Origin: Bacteroidota bacterium
GTDB lineage: Bacteria > Bacteroidota > Bacteroidia > Bacteroidales > UBA10428
DNA: 64,000 bases
NCBI GenBank assembly: GCA_023442525.1
Contig: JAEZZA010000006.1
Coordinates: 186,001 to 250,000, forward strand
Reading direction: 5' to 3'
Position numbers and translations under genes: made by a program. Below are positions 17,971 to 26,325 of the stretch, piece after piece. The notes beneath the pieces are model-generated. The model searched no databases, was not told where the DNA came from, and worked only from the letters and a program-made list of their open reading frames with translations. Position 1 is the stretch's first letter. Every line of letters begins with the position of its first letter.

Positions 17971-18780
17971 ATGAACACCAAACACTGTCCAATCGGGGTT
18001 TTCGACTCAGGTGTTGGCGGATTGACTGTTGCCAATGCAATTCGCCAATTATTGCCTAATGAAAAACTCATATACTTTGGTGATACTGCACATTTACCTT
18101 ATGGCGACAAATCGAAGGAAACCATTATGGCTTATTCGATACGTATCACCCGTTTTTTGATTGAACAGAATTGTAAGACAATAGTAATTGCCTGTAATAC
18201 GGCCTCTGCCAACGCGTTTGAGGCCATAAGCAGCGAAACCGCCGGCAAGGCTGGAGTAGTTGACGTTATCAACCCGGTGGTAAATTATGTGACGTCGGCA
18301 AAAAAATACAAGCGAATCGGAGTAATTGGAACCAAGGGAACCATTAACAGCGGTACATACGTAAGCAAAATCATTGCAAAAAACCCGCATCTCAATGTGG
18401 CTTCACTGGCTACCCCCATGCTGGTACCGATGATTGAAGAGGGATTTATTTTCGATGACATCAGCAACGCCATCGTGCGTAGTTATCTTTCGCGACCCGA
18501 ACTAACGCAGATTGATTCACTGATCCTGGGATGCACTCACTATCCCATCATAAAAAACCAGATAAATAAGTATTATAATTTCAAGGTCGATGTAATCGAT
18601 TCTTCAAAAATAGTAGCAAATCATCTGAGAAAAATTCTGATGGAAAGTGGCCAGTTGAACGACAGCTCGGAAGAACCCGTACACAGGTTTCTGGTATCCG
18701 ACTTCACCGATTATTTCCAGGCTATCTCCAAACTTTTCTTTGAAGAAGAAATCGAACTCGAGAGAGTAAGTATTTTTTAA
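17971..18780 (+). CDS. murI: Glutamate racemase
   Basis: Provides D-glutamate for peptidoglycan. 269 residues; begins IGVFDSGVGGLTV, with the two catalytic cysteines in IACNTASAN (Cys75) and LGCTHYPI (Cys188). GDTAHLPYGDKS is also typical. It closes the envelope cluster uppS-bamA-ompH-ompH-murI on the + strand and is convergent with the gamma-carbonic anhydrase gene. No unusual inserts. Confidence 0.96.
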   Translation: MNTKHCPIGVFDSGVGGLTVANAIRQLLPNEKLIYFGDTAHLPYGDKSKETIMAYSIRITRFLIEQNCKTIVIACNTASANAFEAISSETAGKAGVVDVINPVVNYVTSAKKYKRIGVIGTKGTINSGTYVSKIIAKNPHLNVASLATPMLVPMIEEGFIFDDISNAIVRSYLSRPELTQIDSLILGCTHYPIIKNQINKYYNFKVDVIDSSKIVANHLRKILMESGQLNDSSEEPVHRFLVSDFTDYFQAISKLFFEEEIELERVSIF

Positions 18781-18798
18781 AAAAATTTCAGAGTATAT

Positions 18799-18816
18799 AT
18801 CCAGTATCCAGTATCC
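18799..18816. repeat. Short-period repeat ATCCAGT
   Basis: ATCCAGTATCCAGTATCC, 7-bp period. It is the reverse complement of the GGATACTGGAT units at 32451 and 63751. It ends at the stop codon of the carbonic anhydrase gene. Confidence 0.55.
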
Positions 18817-19331
18817 TACTCCCTATACCACGACGCATACATCACATAGTCCCTTGCAATTCGGTCGATCATTTCGGAAGTTTGCTGCAGATCGATTTCT
18901 TTAACCCTCTTTGCAGGAATACCGGCATAAACACTGTTCGGTTCAACAATGGTTCCTGTTAGTACCACCGAACCTGCAGCTATTATAGTATTTTCACCGA
19001 TAACGGCGTGATCGAGAACAACCGATCCAATACCGATCAGCACATTATTATGAATTTTGGCGCCGTGAATCACAGCGTTATGGCCTATAGTTACATTATC
19101 CCCTATTTCAATAACCGATCTCTGATAAAGCGTATGCAAAACCGCACCGTCTTGCACATTCACCCGGTTCCCGATACGTATCGAGTTCACATCTCCCCGG
19201 ACAACTACATTAAACCAAAAACTACATTCATCACCTGCAATAACATCGCCGATGATTACAGCCGTTTCAGCCACATAACAATTCTTTCCTAACTCAGGAA
19301 CAAACCCCCTTACCGATTTAATAATCCCCAT
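18816..19331 (-). CDS. Gamma-type carbonic anhydrase family (left-handed beta-helix) protein
   Basis: 171 residues of hexapeptide repeats forming a left-handed beta helix. Motifs: RGDVNSIRIGNRVNVQDGAV, LHT, GHNAVIH and a closing helix (EMIDRIARDYVMYASWY). The His triad positions of the gamma class (H in LHT, GHNAVIH) are present, so a metal site is likely, but many such YrdA/PaaY-like proteins have no proven anhydrase activity. It converges with murI. A -7 box at 19357-19364 precedes it. Confidence 0.88.
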   Translation of the reverse strand: MGIIKSVRGFVPELGKNCYVAETAVIIGDVIAGDECSFWFNVVVRGDVNSIRIGNRVNVQDGAVLHTLYQRSVIEIGDNVTIGHNAVIHGAKIHNNVLIGIGSVVLDHAVIGENTIIAAGSVVLTGTIVEPNSVYAGIPAKRVKEIDLQQTSEMIDRIARDYVMYASWYRE

Positions 19332-19356
19332 ATATAAAGTGTAAAAAATTCTCCCG

Positions 19357-19364
19357 CAAAGTTA
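19357..19364 (-). promoter_or_regulatory. -7 promoter element for the carbonic anhydrase gene
   Basis: CAAAGTTA on the + strand reads TAACTTTG on the - strand, an exact TAnnTTTG box, about 26 bp before the start codon at 19331. Confidence 0.45.
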
Positions 19365-19513
19365 ATCTAATAAATTCACACTGCCAGACTGCCCATATAT
19401 CACCAGACACATAAGAATAGCCGAACAATTCCATTATTTGTTAAATACGATTTACATCATAGCTTGTTTAATTGGAAAATATTATCATTGCCTCAACCTA
19501 ATACTCATTTCGA

Positions 19514-21367
19514 ATGAAAAAACGAGTTAAAATAATTGAGCGGGAGGATGTTGTCGTCAAGTTTGCGGGTGATTCGGGCGACGGCATTCAGCTTACCGGC
19601 GCCCAATTCTCCGATACATCCGCGTTTGTGGGAAACGATCTGGCAACTTTTCCGGATTATCCCGCTGAAATTCGTGCTCCGCAGGGTACTGTTGCAGGAG
19701 TCTCAGGTTTCCAGGTTCATATAGGTCATAAGGAAGTATCAACTCCCGGCGATTTGGCCGACGTACTGGTTGCCATGAATCCTGCTGCTTTAAAAGCCAA
19801 TATGAGATGGATCCGTCCCGGGGCAACAATAATTATTGATATAGATAATTTCGATTCGAGAAACTATAAAAAGGCTGATTACATAGAAGATCCGCTCCGT
19901 GATGGCACACTTGAAGGCTATAAGGTTGTTGAAGCTCCGATCACGGAAATGACTCGCGACGTGGTTAAGCAATTCGGACTTGATGCCCGTATTGCCGATA
20001 AAACCAAGAATCAGTTCGTTGCCGGAATACTTTTCTGGCTTTTTAACCGCGATTTGAAGATTGGAGAAAACTTTCTCAGAGAACGATTCAAGAAGAAGCC
20101 TGAATTGATTGAGGCAAACCTGGCAGTTTTACAGGCCGGCTATAATTATGCCGAAACGGTTGAGGCTATTGAAGCTACCTACCAGGTTAAGCCTGCCGAA
20201 AAAGGTCCGGGGCTTTACAGGAATATTACAGGAAACATAGCCATAGCATGGGGATTAATGGCCGCGGCCGAACGTTCGGGACGGAAACTATTCCTGGGTT
20301 CTTATCCGATCACCCCTGCATCGGAAATATTACAGGAGTTGACCGGCATGAAGAATCTGGACGTTATTGCTTTTCAGGCCGAAGACGAAATTGCCGGAGT
20401 ATGCTCGGCAATTGGTGCATCGTTTGCCGGTTGTCTGGGCGTTTCATCGACCTCAGGGCCCGGTCTGTCGCTCAAAAGCGAAGGTATTGGTCTCGCTGTA
20501 AATGCCGAATTACCCCTGGTAATTGTTGATGTTCAGCGTGGCGGACCTTCAACGGGATTGCCTACAAAAACCGAACAATCCGACCTGCTGCAGGCCCTTT
20601 ATGGCCGTCATGGCGAATGCCAGGTTGTGGTACTTGCTTCATCGACCCCTGCAAATTGTTTCGATTATGCATATGAAGCGGCAAGAATTTCTATAGAACA
20701 CATGACTCCGGTGATTCTGCTTTCCGACGGTTATCTGGCCAACGGTTCAGAACTATGGAATATACCGGTAATTAAAGATATGCCGGAAATTAAACCCCGG
20801 CTGGTTAAAGATAATGATCCGGATTACCTTCCTTATAAACGCGATCCGGAAACACTTGCGCGATTGTGGGCTTTACCAGGCCAGCCTGGCTTGAGGCACA
20901 GGATTGGGGGACTTGAAAAATCCGACCTTACGGGTGTGATATCCTACGATCCGTACAATCACGAAAAGATGACCAAATTGAGATATGATAAAGTCGAAAG
21001 AGTAGCACAGTATATACCTGAACAGAAAATTATGGGCGAGAGCAGTGGCGATCTGCTGGTTGTTGGCTGGGGTGGAACCTATGGTGCACTGTATACGGCT
21101 GTAGTCGAGTTACAGGAAGAAGGAAAAAGCATAAGCCTGGCCCAGTTCAATTATATCAATCCGCTACCGTTGAATGTGGCGGAAATATTCAGTAAATTTA
21201 ACAAGATCATTGTTTGTGAACTCAACCTGGGACAGTTTGCCACATATCTCCGAAGCAGGCTGCCACAGTTTAACTACCTGCAATTTAACAAAGTGCAGGG
21301 TCTGCCCTTCATGATAGCAGAGCTTAAAGATAAATTCATTCAGGTTTTGAACGACACACAGAAGTAA
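19514..21367 (+). CDS. korA: 2-oxoacid:ferredoxin oxidoreductase, fused gamma-alpha subunit
   Basis: 617 residues. The N-terminal ~200 residues are the gamma domain (VVKFAGDSGDGIQLTGAQFSD), joined to the alpha domain beginning near 235 (NIAIAWGLMAAAERSGRKLF), with YPITPASEI and GPGLSLKSEGIGLA. It forms with the next gene a CoA-dependent enzyme that converts 2-oxoglutarate (or another 2-oxoacid) to the acyl-CoA with reduction of ferredoxin. The fused two-subunit form is common in anaerobic Bacteroidota. Substrate choice between 2-oxoglutarate, pyruvate and branched-chain acids is inferred from the KorAB-like plan only. Confidence 0.92.
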   Translation: MKKRVKIIEREDVVVKFAGDSGDGIQLTGAQFSDTSAFVGNDLATFPDYPAEIRAPQGTVAGVSGFQVHIGHKEVSTPGDLADVLVAMNPAALKANMRWIRPGATIIIDIDNFDSRNYKKADYIEDPLRDGTLEGYKVVEAPITEMTRDVVKQFGLDARIADKTKNQFVAGILFWLFNRDLKIGENFLRERFKKKPELIEANLAVLQAGYNYAETVEAIEATYQVKPAEKGPGLYRNITGNIAIAWGLMAAAERSGRKLFLGSYPITPASEILQELTGMKNLDVIAFQAEDEIAGVCSAIGASFAGCLGVSSTSGPGLSLKSEGIGLAVNAELPLVIVDVQRGGPSTGLPTKTEQSDLLQALYGRHGECQVVVLASSTPANCFDYAYEAARISIEHMTPVILLSDGYLANGSELWNIPVIKDMPEIKPRLVKDNDPDYLPYKRDPETLARLWALPGQPGLRHRIGGLEKSDLTGVISYDPYNHEKMTKLRYDKVERVAQYIPEQKIMGESSGDLLVVGWGGTYGALYTAVVELQEEGKSISLAQFNYINPLPLNVAEIFSKFNKIIVCELNLGQFATYLRSRLPQFNYLQFNKVQGLPFMIAELKDKFIQVLNDTQK

Positions 21368-21370
21368 ATT

Positions 21371-22384
21371 ATGGAAAAAAACTGCATAACAACGGTACAG
21401 GATTATAAAATGGACTCCGCCGCCCGGTGGTGCCCGGGTTGCGGAGGACACGCCGTATTGGCCGCTATCCAGAGGGCTCTGCCTGAAACTGGCATTGAAA
21501 AGGAAAAGATTGTGTTTGTTTCGGGTATTGGCTGCTCATCAAGGTTTCCATACTATATAAATACTTACGGCTTTCATGGACTTCATGGCCGTGGACCGGC
21601 AATTGCCACAGGAATCAAACTGGCAAATCCCGACCTCAGTGTGTGGCTCGTGACTGGTGACGGCGATTCCATGGCTATCGGGGGAAACCATTTTATTCAT
21701 CTCCTGAGGAGAAATTTAGATATCAAGATCCTCCTGTTCAACAATAAAATTTATGGCCTTACCAAGGGTCAATACTCCCCTACCACGCCTAAAGGCAGCG
21801 TAACAAAATCATCACCATATGGCACAATTGAGGACCCATTTCTTCCCGGCGAACTGGCCATGGGAGCACAGGGTAACTTCTTTGCCAGGGTAGTTGATAA
21901 CGACCTTGAAATGATGAAAACAGTATTCACACAGGCTGCAAGGCATAAGGGAACCGCACTGATAGAGGTATTGCAGAATTGCGTGATATTTAACGATGAT
22001 ATTCATGCCGAAATTACCAGTAAGGAACTTCGGGCCGAAAATCAGATTTACCTTGAGCATGGCAAACCCATGTTGTTCGGGAAAAACAAAGAATACGGAC
22101 TGATACAGGAAGGCACAAGGTTTAAGGTGGTTAAAGTAGGCGAAAATGGAGTGCGGCTTGAAGATATTCTGATTCACGATGCCCTCGATCATGATGATAC
22201 CAAAGATTATATGCTTGTACGAATGAGCCTGCCCGACTTTCCGATTGCCATGGGAGTGATCAGGGCTTGCGAGGCCAGTGTCTACGACGACCTTTTATAT
22301 AAGCAAATGGACGACGTAAAGGCTAAATCATCCATCAAAACGGTGGACGATCTCCTTCGCAGCGGCAATACTTTTTCAATATAG
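21371..22384 (+). CDS. korB: 2-oxoacid:ferredoxin oxidoreductase, beta subunit
   Basis: 337 residues, thiamine diphosphate-binding subunit. Shows RWCPGCGGHAVL (one of the cluster/TPP loop cysteines), GIGCSSRFPYY, and the TPP motif GDGDSMAIGGNH. It starts 3 bp after korA, so the two are co-translated. A gene for a receiver/ATP-grasp fusion follows after 45 bp on the same strand. Together with KorA it feeds reduced ferredoxin and acyl-CoA into metabolism. Confidence 0.94.
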   Translation: MEKNCITTVQDYKMDSAARWCPGCGGHAVLAAIQRALPETGIEKEKIVFVSGIGCSSRFPYYINTYGFHGLHGRGPAIATGIKLANPDLSVWLVTGDGDSMAIGGNHFIHLLRRNLDIKILLFNNKIYGLTKGQYSPTTPKGSVTKSSPYGTIEDPFLPGELAMGAQGNFFARVVDNDLEMMKTVFTQAARHKGTALIEVLQNCVIFNDDIHAEITSKELRAENQIYLEHGKPMLFGKNKEYGLIQEGTRFKVVKVGENGVRLEDILIHDALDHDDTKDYMLVRMSLPDFPIAMGVIRACEASVYDDLLYKQMDDVKAKSSIKTVDDLLRSGNTFSI

Positions 22385-22399
22385 CCAAACCTCTTTCCT

Positions 22400-22419
22400 C
22401 AAACCCCAAACCCTAAACA
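22400..22419. repeat. Short-period repeat CAAACCC
   Basis: CAAACCCCAAACCCTAAACA, 8-9 bp period, in the spacer before the GTG start at 22430. It is similar in style to the repeat at 3580-3615. Confidence 0.45.
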
Positions 22420-22429
22420 TAAAAGTGTC

Positions 22430-25399
22430 GTGTCGAAAAAAGTCGAAGAAAGTAAAATAGAAACCTATTACTTTTCAGACACATCCTTCAACCTGCTTAT
22501 GCAGAACAGGATACGTAAAGTTCTTGTCATTTGCAGCAGTTACGACTTTTTTATGCTTGAGGAAGATGGGCGCATCGACGAGCAGATATTTAATGAATAT
22601 GTTTCTCTAAGTCTCCGGTACCCTCCGGTATTTATTCATGCCGATTCTTCGAGGAAAGCAATTTCAATCCTGGAAAACGACAAGATTGATCTGATTATTG
22701 AAATGCTGAGCATCGGCGATGTGGATGCCTTTGCTTTTGCCCGTCAGCTGAGGGAAATTCATCCCAAAATCCCGATTGTTGTTCTCACTCACTTTTCGCG
22801 GGAAGTTTCAATAAAGCTCGAAAATGAAGATCTGAGCGCCATCGACTATGTTTTTTGCTGGCTTGGAAACAGCGACCTGTTGCTTGCCATCATAAAACTC
22901 ATCGAAGACAGGATGAATGCTGAATTCGATATTCAGGAAGTTGGTGTCCAGGCTATTCTTCTCATTGAAGATTCAGTACGATACATTTCAGCATTCCTTC
23001 CGGTGCTTTACAAAGTAATCTTTGAACAGAGCATGGAGTTCATGCAGGAAGCCCTTAACGAACATCAGAAAATGCTTCGCCGAAGGGGCCGACCAAAGAT
23101 CATGCTGGCCAACAACTATTCCGATGCTCTTGAAATCTACCGGAAATACTCGCATAACATAATGGGTATAATTTCGGATGTAAGTTTTAAGATGACTTCA
23201 AACCGGAGGGATCCCAAGGTACTTGCAGGTATTGAACTGTGTCGCCTCATCAGGTCGGAAGACCGTAACATGCCTGTGTTGCTGCAGTCGTCTGACAAAC
23301 ACAACGAACAGTACGCACAGGAATTAAATGCCGGTTTTCTTCACAAGTATTCAAAAAACCTGTCGAACGAACTGAAGGAATTCATCATATCGAACTTCGG
23401 TTTTGGACAATTCGTTTTTCGCAACCCCGACACACTTGCTGAGTATTGTGTTGCCACCAACCTCCGCGATCTTCAGCAACTCATCATGACGGTCCCGGAT
23501 AATATCCTGATCTACCATACCCAGCGGGACGATATTTCAAAATGGCTGAATGCCCGGGCACTTTTTCCTATTGCACAAATATTCAAACCTGCCAAACTTG
23601 AGGATTTTAAATCGATTGATGATGTAAGAAAATACATCTACAAAGCAATCTCAAGCTTCCGATCCAGTAAAGCCAAAGGGGTTATAGCTGAGTTCGACCG
23701 GCATTTATACGACGAATATGTCAGATTTTCAAGGATTGGCGAAGGATCTATCGGAGGAAAAGCCAGAGGTCTTGCATTTTTCAATAATTACCTGAACACG
23801 CATAAATTTTACGACAAATTTCCGGGTATTAAAATAACCATCCCCCATACTGTTGTTCTGAGTACGGAAATCTTTGAACAGTTCATGCAAAAAAACGATC
23901 TCTACCCTATTGCCACTTCAGGAATAAGCGACGACGAGATTGTAACCGCATTTGTGAATGCAAGGCTTCCGGAAGGAATATACCAGGATTTGGGCACTAT
24001 TGTTCTTCAGGCTCGTAATCCCCTGGCTATACGGTCGTCGAGCAAACTCGAGGATTCATTTTATCAGCCTTTCGCAGGAATTTACAATACTTATATGATT
24101 CCGGTAGCGCCTGTGAAATCAATTGCTATCCGGATGCTCGAAACAGCCATCAAATGTGTGTACGCATCAGTGTTTTTCAGGGCCAGCAAAGCTTACGCCA
24201 TGGCAACCACAAATCTGATCGACGAAGAAAAGATGGGGATCATCATTCAGGAGGTTTGCGGTCAGCAATACAATGGCAAATTCTATCCAATAATATCCGG
24301 CGTGGCCAGGTCAATTAACTTCTACCCGATTCATCCCGAGAAATCTTCGGACGGCATTGCTTCTTTAGCTTTCGGCCTGGGAAAATTAATAGCTGAAGGT
24401 GGTACCGGACTTCGTTTTTCGCCGAGGTATCCGAAAAAGATCATTCAGTTATCGAATCCTGAATTAGCGGTAAAATCAACACAAAAGTATTTTTACGCAA
24501 TCGACCTGAATCCGAATCGTTTCACGGCTTCAACCGATGATACGATTAACCTTATGAAACTTGAAATTGCGGATGCCGAACCCGATCAGACACTCAGATA
24601 CGTGGCATCGGTGTATGATCATGAAAATAACATGATCAGGGAAGGAGTGGATCATAAAGGAAGAAAGGTGGTAACGTTTTCTTCAATTCTCCAACATGGT
24701 GTTTTCCCGCTGGCCGAAATACTCGACGGCATTCTGAATGAAGGGCAAAAAGCAATGAATAACCCTGTTGAAATTGAATTTGCAATGGATATGTCTCGCG
24801 AGAAACAGGAATTCGAGTTTTACCTTCTTCAAATCAGGCCTATCGTAATTAATGAACAAAGTATAAGTTTCAGGATCGAAAATGTGAAGCCGGAAGAGGT
24901 GATTGTCTATTCCGAAAAAGCTCTTGGCAACGGTACCTATCACAATATCCACGATGTGGTTTATGTACGTCTCCAGAATTTTAAGTCATCTGAAAGCCGG
25001 ACTATTGCAAGTGAAATCGAAAAAATCAATGAATCATTCCTGCACGACCAGATGCAATATGTATTAATAGGTCCCGGCAGATGGGGATCAAGCGACCCGT
25101 GGCTGGGAATTCCGGTGAAATGGACTCATATTTCTGCAGCGCGGATCATAGTGGAATCGGGACTTGAGCACTTCCGTGTAGATCCCAGTCAGGGAACCCA
25201 TTTCTTCCATAACCTGACGACATTTGGCGTGGGGTATCTTACCATTAATCCGTATATCAACGACGGAATATTCGACCTTGAATTCCTTGATGCACAGCCT
25301 GCCGTTTCAGAAACAAAATACATCAGGCACGTACGTTTCTCCAAACCTCTTAAAATTGAGATCGACGGTAAGGATAATAAAGCCGTTATTTACAAGTAA
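22430..25399 (+). CDS. Receiver - receiver - PEP-synthase-type ATP-grasp fusion protein
   Basis: 989 residues, GTG start at 22430. Residues about 28-155 look like a degenerate receiver domain, with the phospho-acceptor position lost (DLIIEMLSIGD). Residues about 178-325 form a second receiver with the expected residues: LLIEDS, GIISDVSF (acceptor Asp), LLQSSD and HKYSK, plus a ~35-residue insert after the first helix. Residues about 435-840 are a PPDK/PEP-synthase N-terminal ATP-grasp: GEGSIGGKARGLAF, AIRSSSKLEDSFYQPFAG and the closing YLLQIRPIVI. The His-carrying swivel domain (usual GGxTSHAA) and the PEP-binding TIM barrel are absent. Instead there is a C-terminal ~150-residue domain with GPGRWGSSDPWLGIPV and SQGTHFFHNLT. 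It probably belongs with korAB (45 bp upstream). Function unknown; a phosphotransfer enzyme under two-component control is an inference. Confidence 0.85.
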   Translation: MSKKVEESKIETYYFSDTSFNLLMQNRIRKVLVICSSYDFFMLEEDGRIDEQIFNEYVSLSLRYPPVFIHADSSRKAISILENDKIDLIIEMLSIGDVDAFAFARQLREIHPKIPIVVLTHFSREVSIKLENEDLSAIDYVFCWLGNSDLLLAIIKLIEDRMNAEFDIQEVGVQAILLIEDSVRYISAFLPVLYKVIFEQSMEFMQEALNEHQKMLRRRGRPKIMLANNYSDALEIYRKYSHNIMGIISDVSFKMTSNRRDPKVLAGIELCRLIRSEDRNMPVLLQSSDKHNEQYAQELNAGFLHKYSKNLSNELKEFIISNFGFGQFVFRNPDTLAEYCVATNLRDLQQLIMTVPDNILIYHTQRDDISKWLNARALFPIAQIFKPAKLEDFKSIDDVRKYIYKAISSFRSSKAKGVIAEFDRHLYDEYVRFSRIGEGSIGGKARGLAFFNNYLNTHKFYDKFPGIKITIPHTVVLSTEIFEQFMQKNDLYPIATSGISDDEIVTAFVNARLPEGIYQDLGTIVLQARNPLAIRSSSKLEDSFYQPFAGIYNTYMIPVAPVKSIAIRMLETAIKCVYASVFFRASKAYAMATTNLIDEEKMGIIIQEVCGQQYNGKFYPIISGVARSINFYPIHPEKSSDGIASLAFGLGKLIAEGGTGLRFSPRYPKKIIQLSNPELAVKSTQKYFYAIDLNPNRFTASTDDTINLMKLEIADAEPDQTLRYVASVYDHENNMIREGVDHKGRKVVTFSSILQHGVFPLAEILDGILNEGQKAMNNPVEIEFAMDMSREKQEFEFYLLQIRPIVINEQSISFRIENVKPEEVIVYSEKALGNGTYHNIHDVVYVRLQNFKSSESRTIASEIEKINESFLHDQMQYVLIGPGRWGSSDPWLGIPVKWTHISAARIIVESGLEHFRVDPSQGTHFFHNLTTFGVGYLTINPYINDGIFDLEFLDAQPAVSETKYIRHVRFSKPLKIEIDGKDNKAVIYK

Positions 25400-25401
25400 A
25401 C

Positions 25402-26325
25402 TTAACAGCCTGTTTCAAACTTTTCAATGGTCCTGTACACCCTTTCTCTCAGTTCTGCGGGTGTTGGATTGAGTTCTTCGGTTGTGAAATTTCCTTTTTC
25501 GATATCAATCCGTTCGAATACCATAAGGTATAATTCGAAAATAATCACTAAGCTCAGTCTGTATCGAGGTTCCAGCAGGTGACATATATTTTCGATCACC
25601 TCATAGGTTTCGAGCCTGTATTTATCGGCAAGCCTGTAATATGTAAGGATCATGTTTCTGAAGCCATGGCTTATGCCGGCTCCACGGGCCATTTTTGCCA
25701 GGTCGTCCTCTGTGAGACCATTCTCCTGCATTATATCGTCGGCAAAGTAATTCAGATTATTCAGCTGGTCTTTCTGAAAATCCCTTATGATATGCACTAT
25801 ATAACTGAACAATGCGCAGGGACTGGCAGCGGATCTTACATCAAAAGCAGGTTCCAGAAATCCGGAACCATTCTTCCGAAGCCCGTTAAGATGCACAAAT
25901 ACTGATGCCGGAGAAACCGATGCGCCCTGTGAATATTCGATGAAATCGTCGAGGGTGACAAAACCATTATGGTTGATATCATATATCATCGACCGGGCAA
26001 AGGTCTCGAGTGGCCATGCAGGAATATGAAATTTCCTCAGTGTTTGTGTAAGTTCATCGTTGTATTCGGGTGAATTGCTGTGAATTTTATCGATCCAGGA
26101 CCGGACATTCTGAATGAACTGTTCTTTCTCATCTTCAGTAATTACTTTGTGAACAGCTTTATGGCAATCGATCAGATCGTCGATCGAACGCATATATTTA
26201 TAACATACTCTTGCTGCCTGGTAACGGTCTTCTTCCCAGAACGCGGCAGCGATAAGGATATTCGGGTGGTCGATGATCCGCTTGAAATCGATTCTGTTGA
26301 ACAGACTGAGATATAATTCATTCAT
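25402..26325 (-). CDS. crtB: Phytoene/squalene synthase family protein
   Basis: 307 residues. The first Asp-rich motif is MRSIDDLIDC and the second YFADDIMQENG, the Mg-diphosphate binding sites of the head-to-head prenyl synthases. Its start overlaps the stop of the desaturase gene by 8 bp, so the two form one carotenoid operon. It is likely phytoene (or a shorter homologue) synthase using geranylgeranyl diphosphate; squalene synthase activity cannot be excluded from sequence alone. Converges with the receiver/ATP-grasp gene, the stop codons 2 bp apart. Confidence 0.87.
   Translation of the reverse strand: MNELYLSLFNRIDFKRIIDHPNILIAAAFWEEDRYQAARVCYKYMRSIDDLIDCHKAVHKVITEDEKEQFIQNVRSWIDKIHSNSPEYNDELTQTLRKFHIPAWPLETFARSMIYDINHNGFVTLDDFIEYSQGASVSPASVFVHLNGLRKNGSGFLEPAFDVRSAASPCALFSYIVHIIRDFQKDQLNNLNYFADDIMQENGLTEDDLAKMARGAGISHGFRNMILTYYRLADKYRLETYEVIENICHLLEPRYRLSLVIIFELYLMVFERIDIEKGNFTTEELNPTPAELRERVYRTIEKFETGC

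Noticed and set aside
22400..22419. Telomere-like CCCTAAA motif
   Set aside because: Only two imperfect units in a bacterial spacer; treated as one of the short-period repeats.
25940..25990. EF-hand-like loop (DINHNGFVTLDD) in the crtB product
   Set aside because: The position corresponds to a variable loop in the phytoene synthase family, where a similar Asp/Gly-rich segment is common; a single isolated loop is not evidence for calcium binding.
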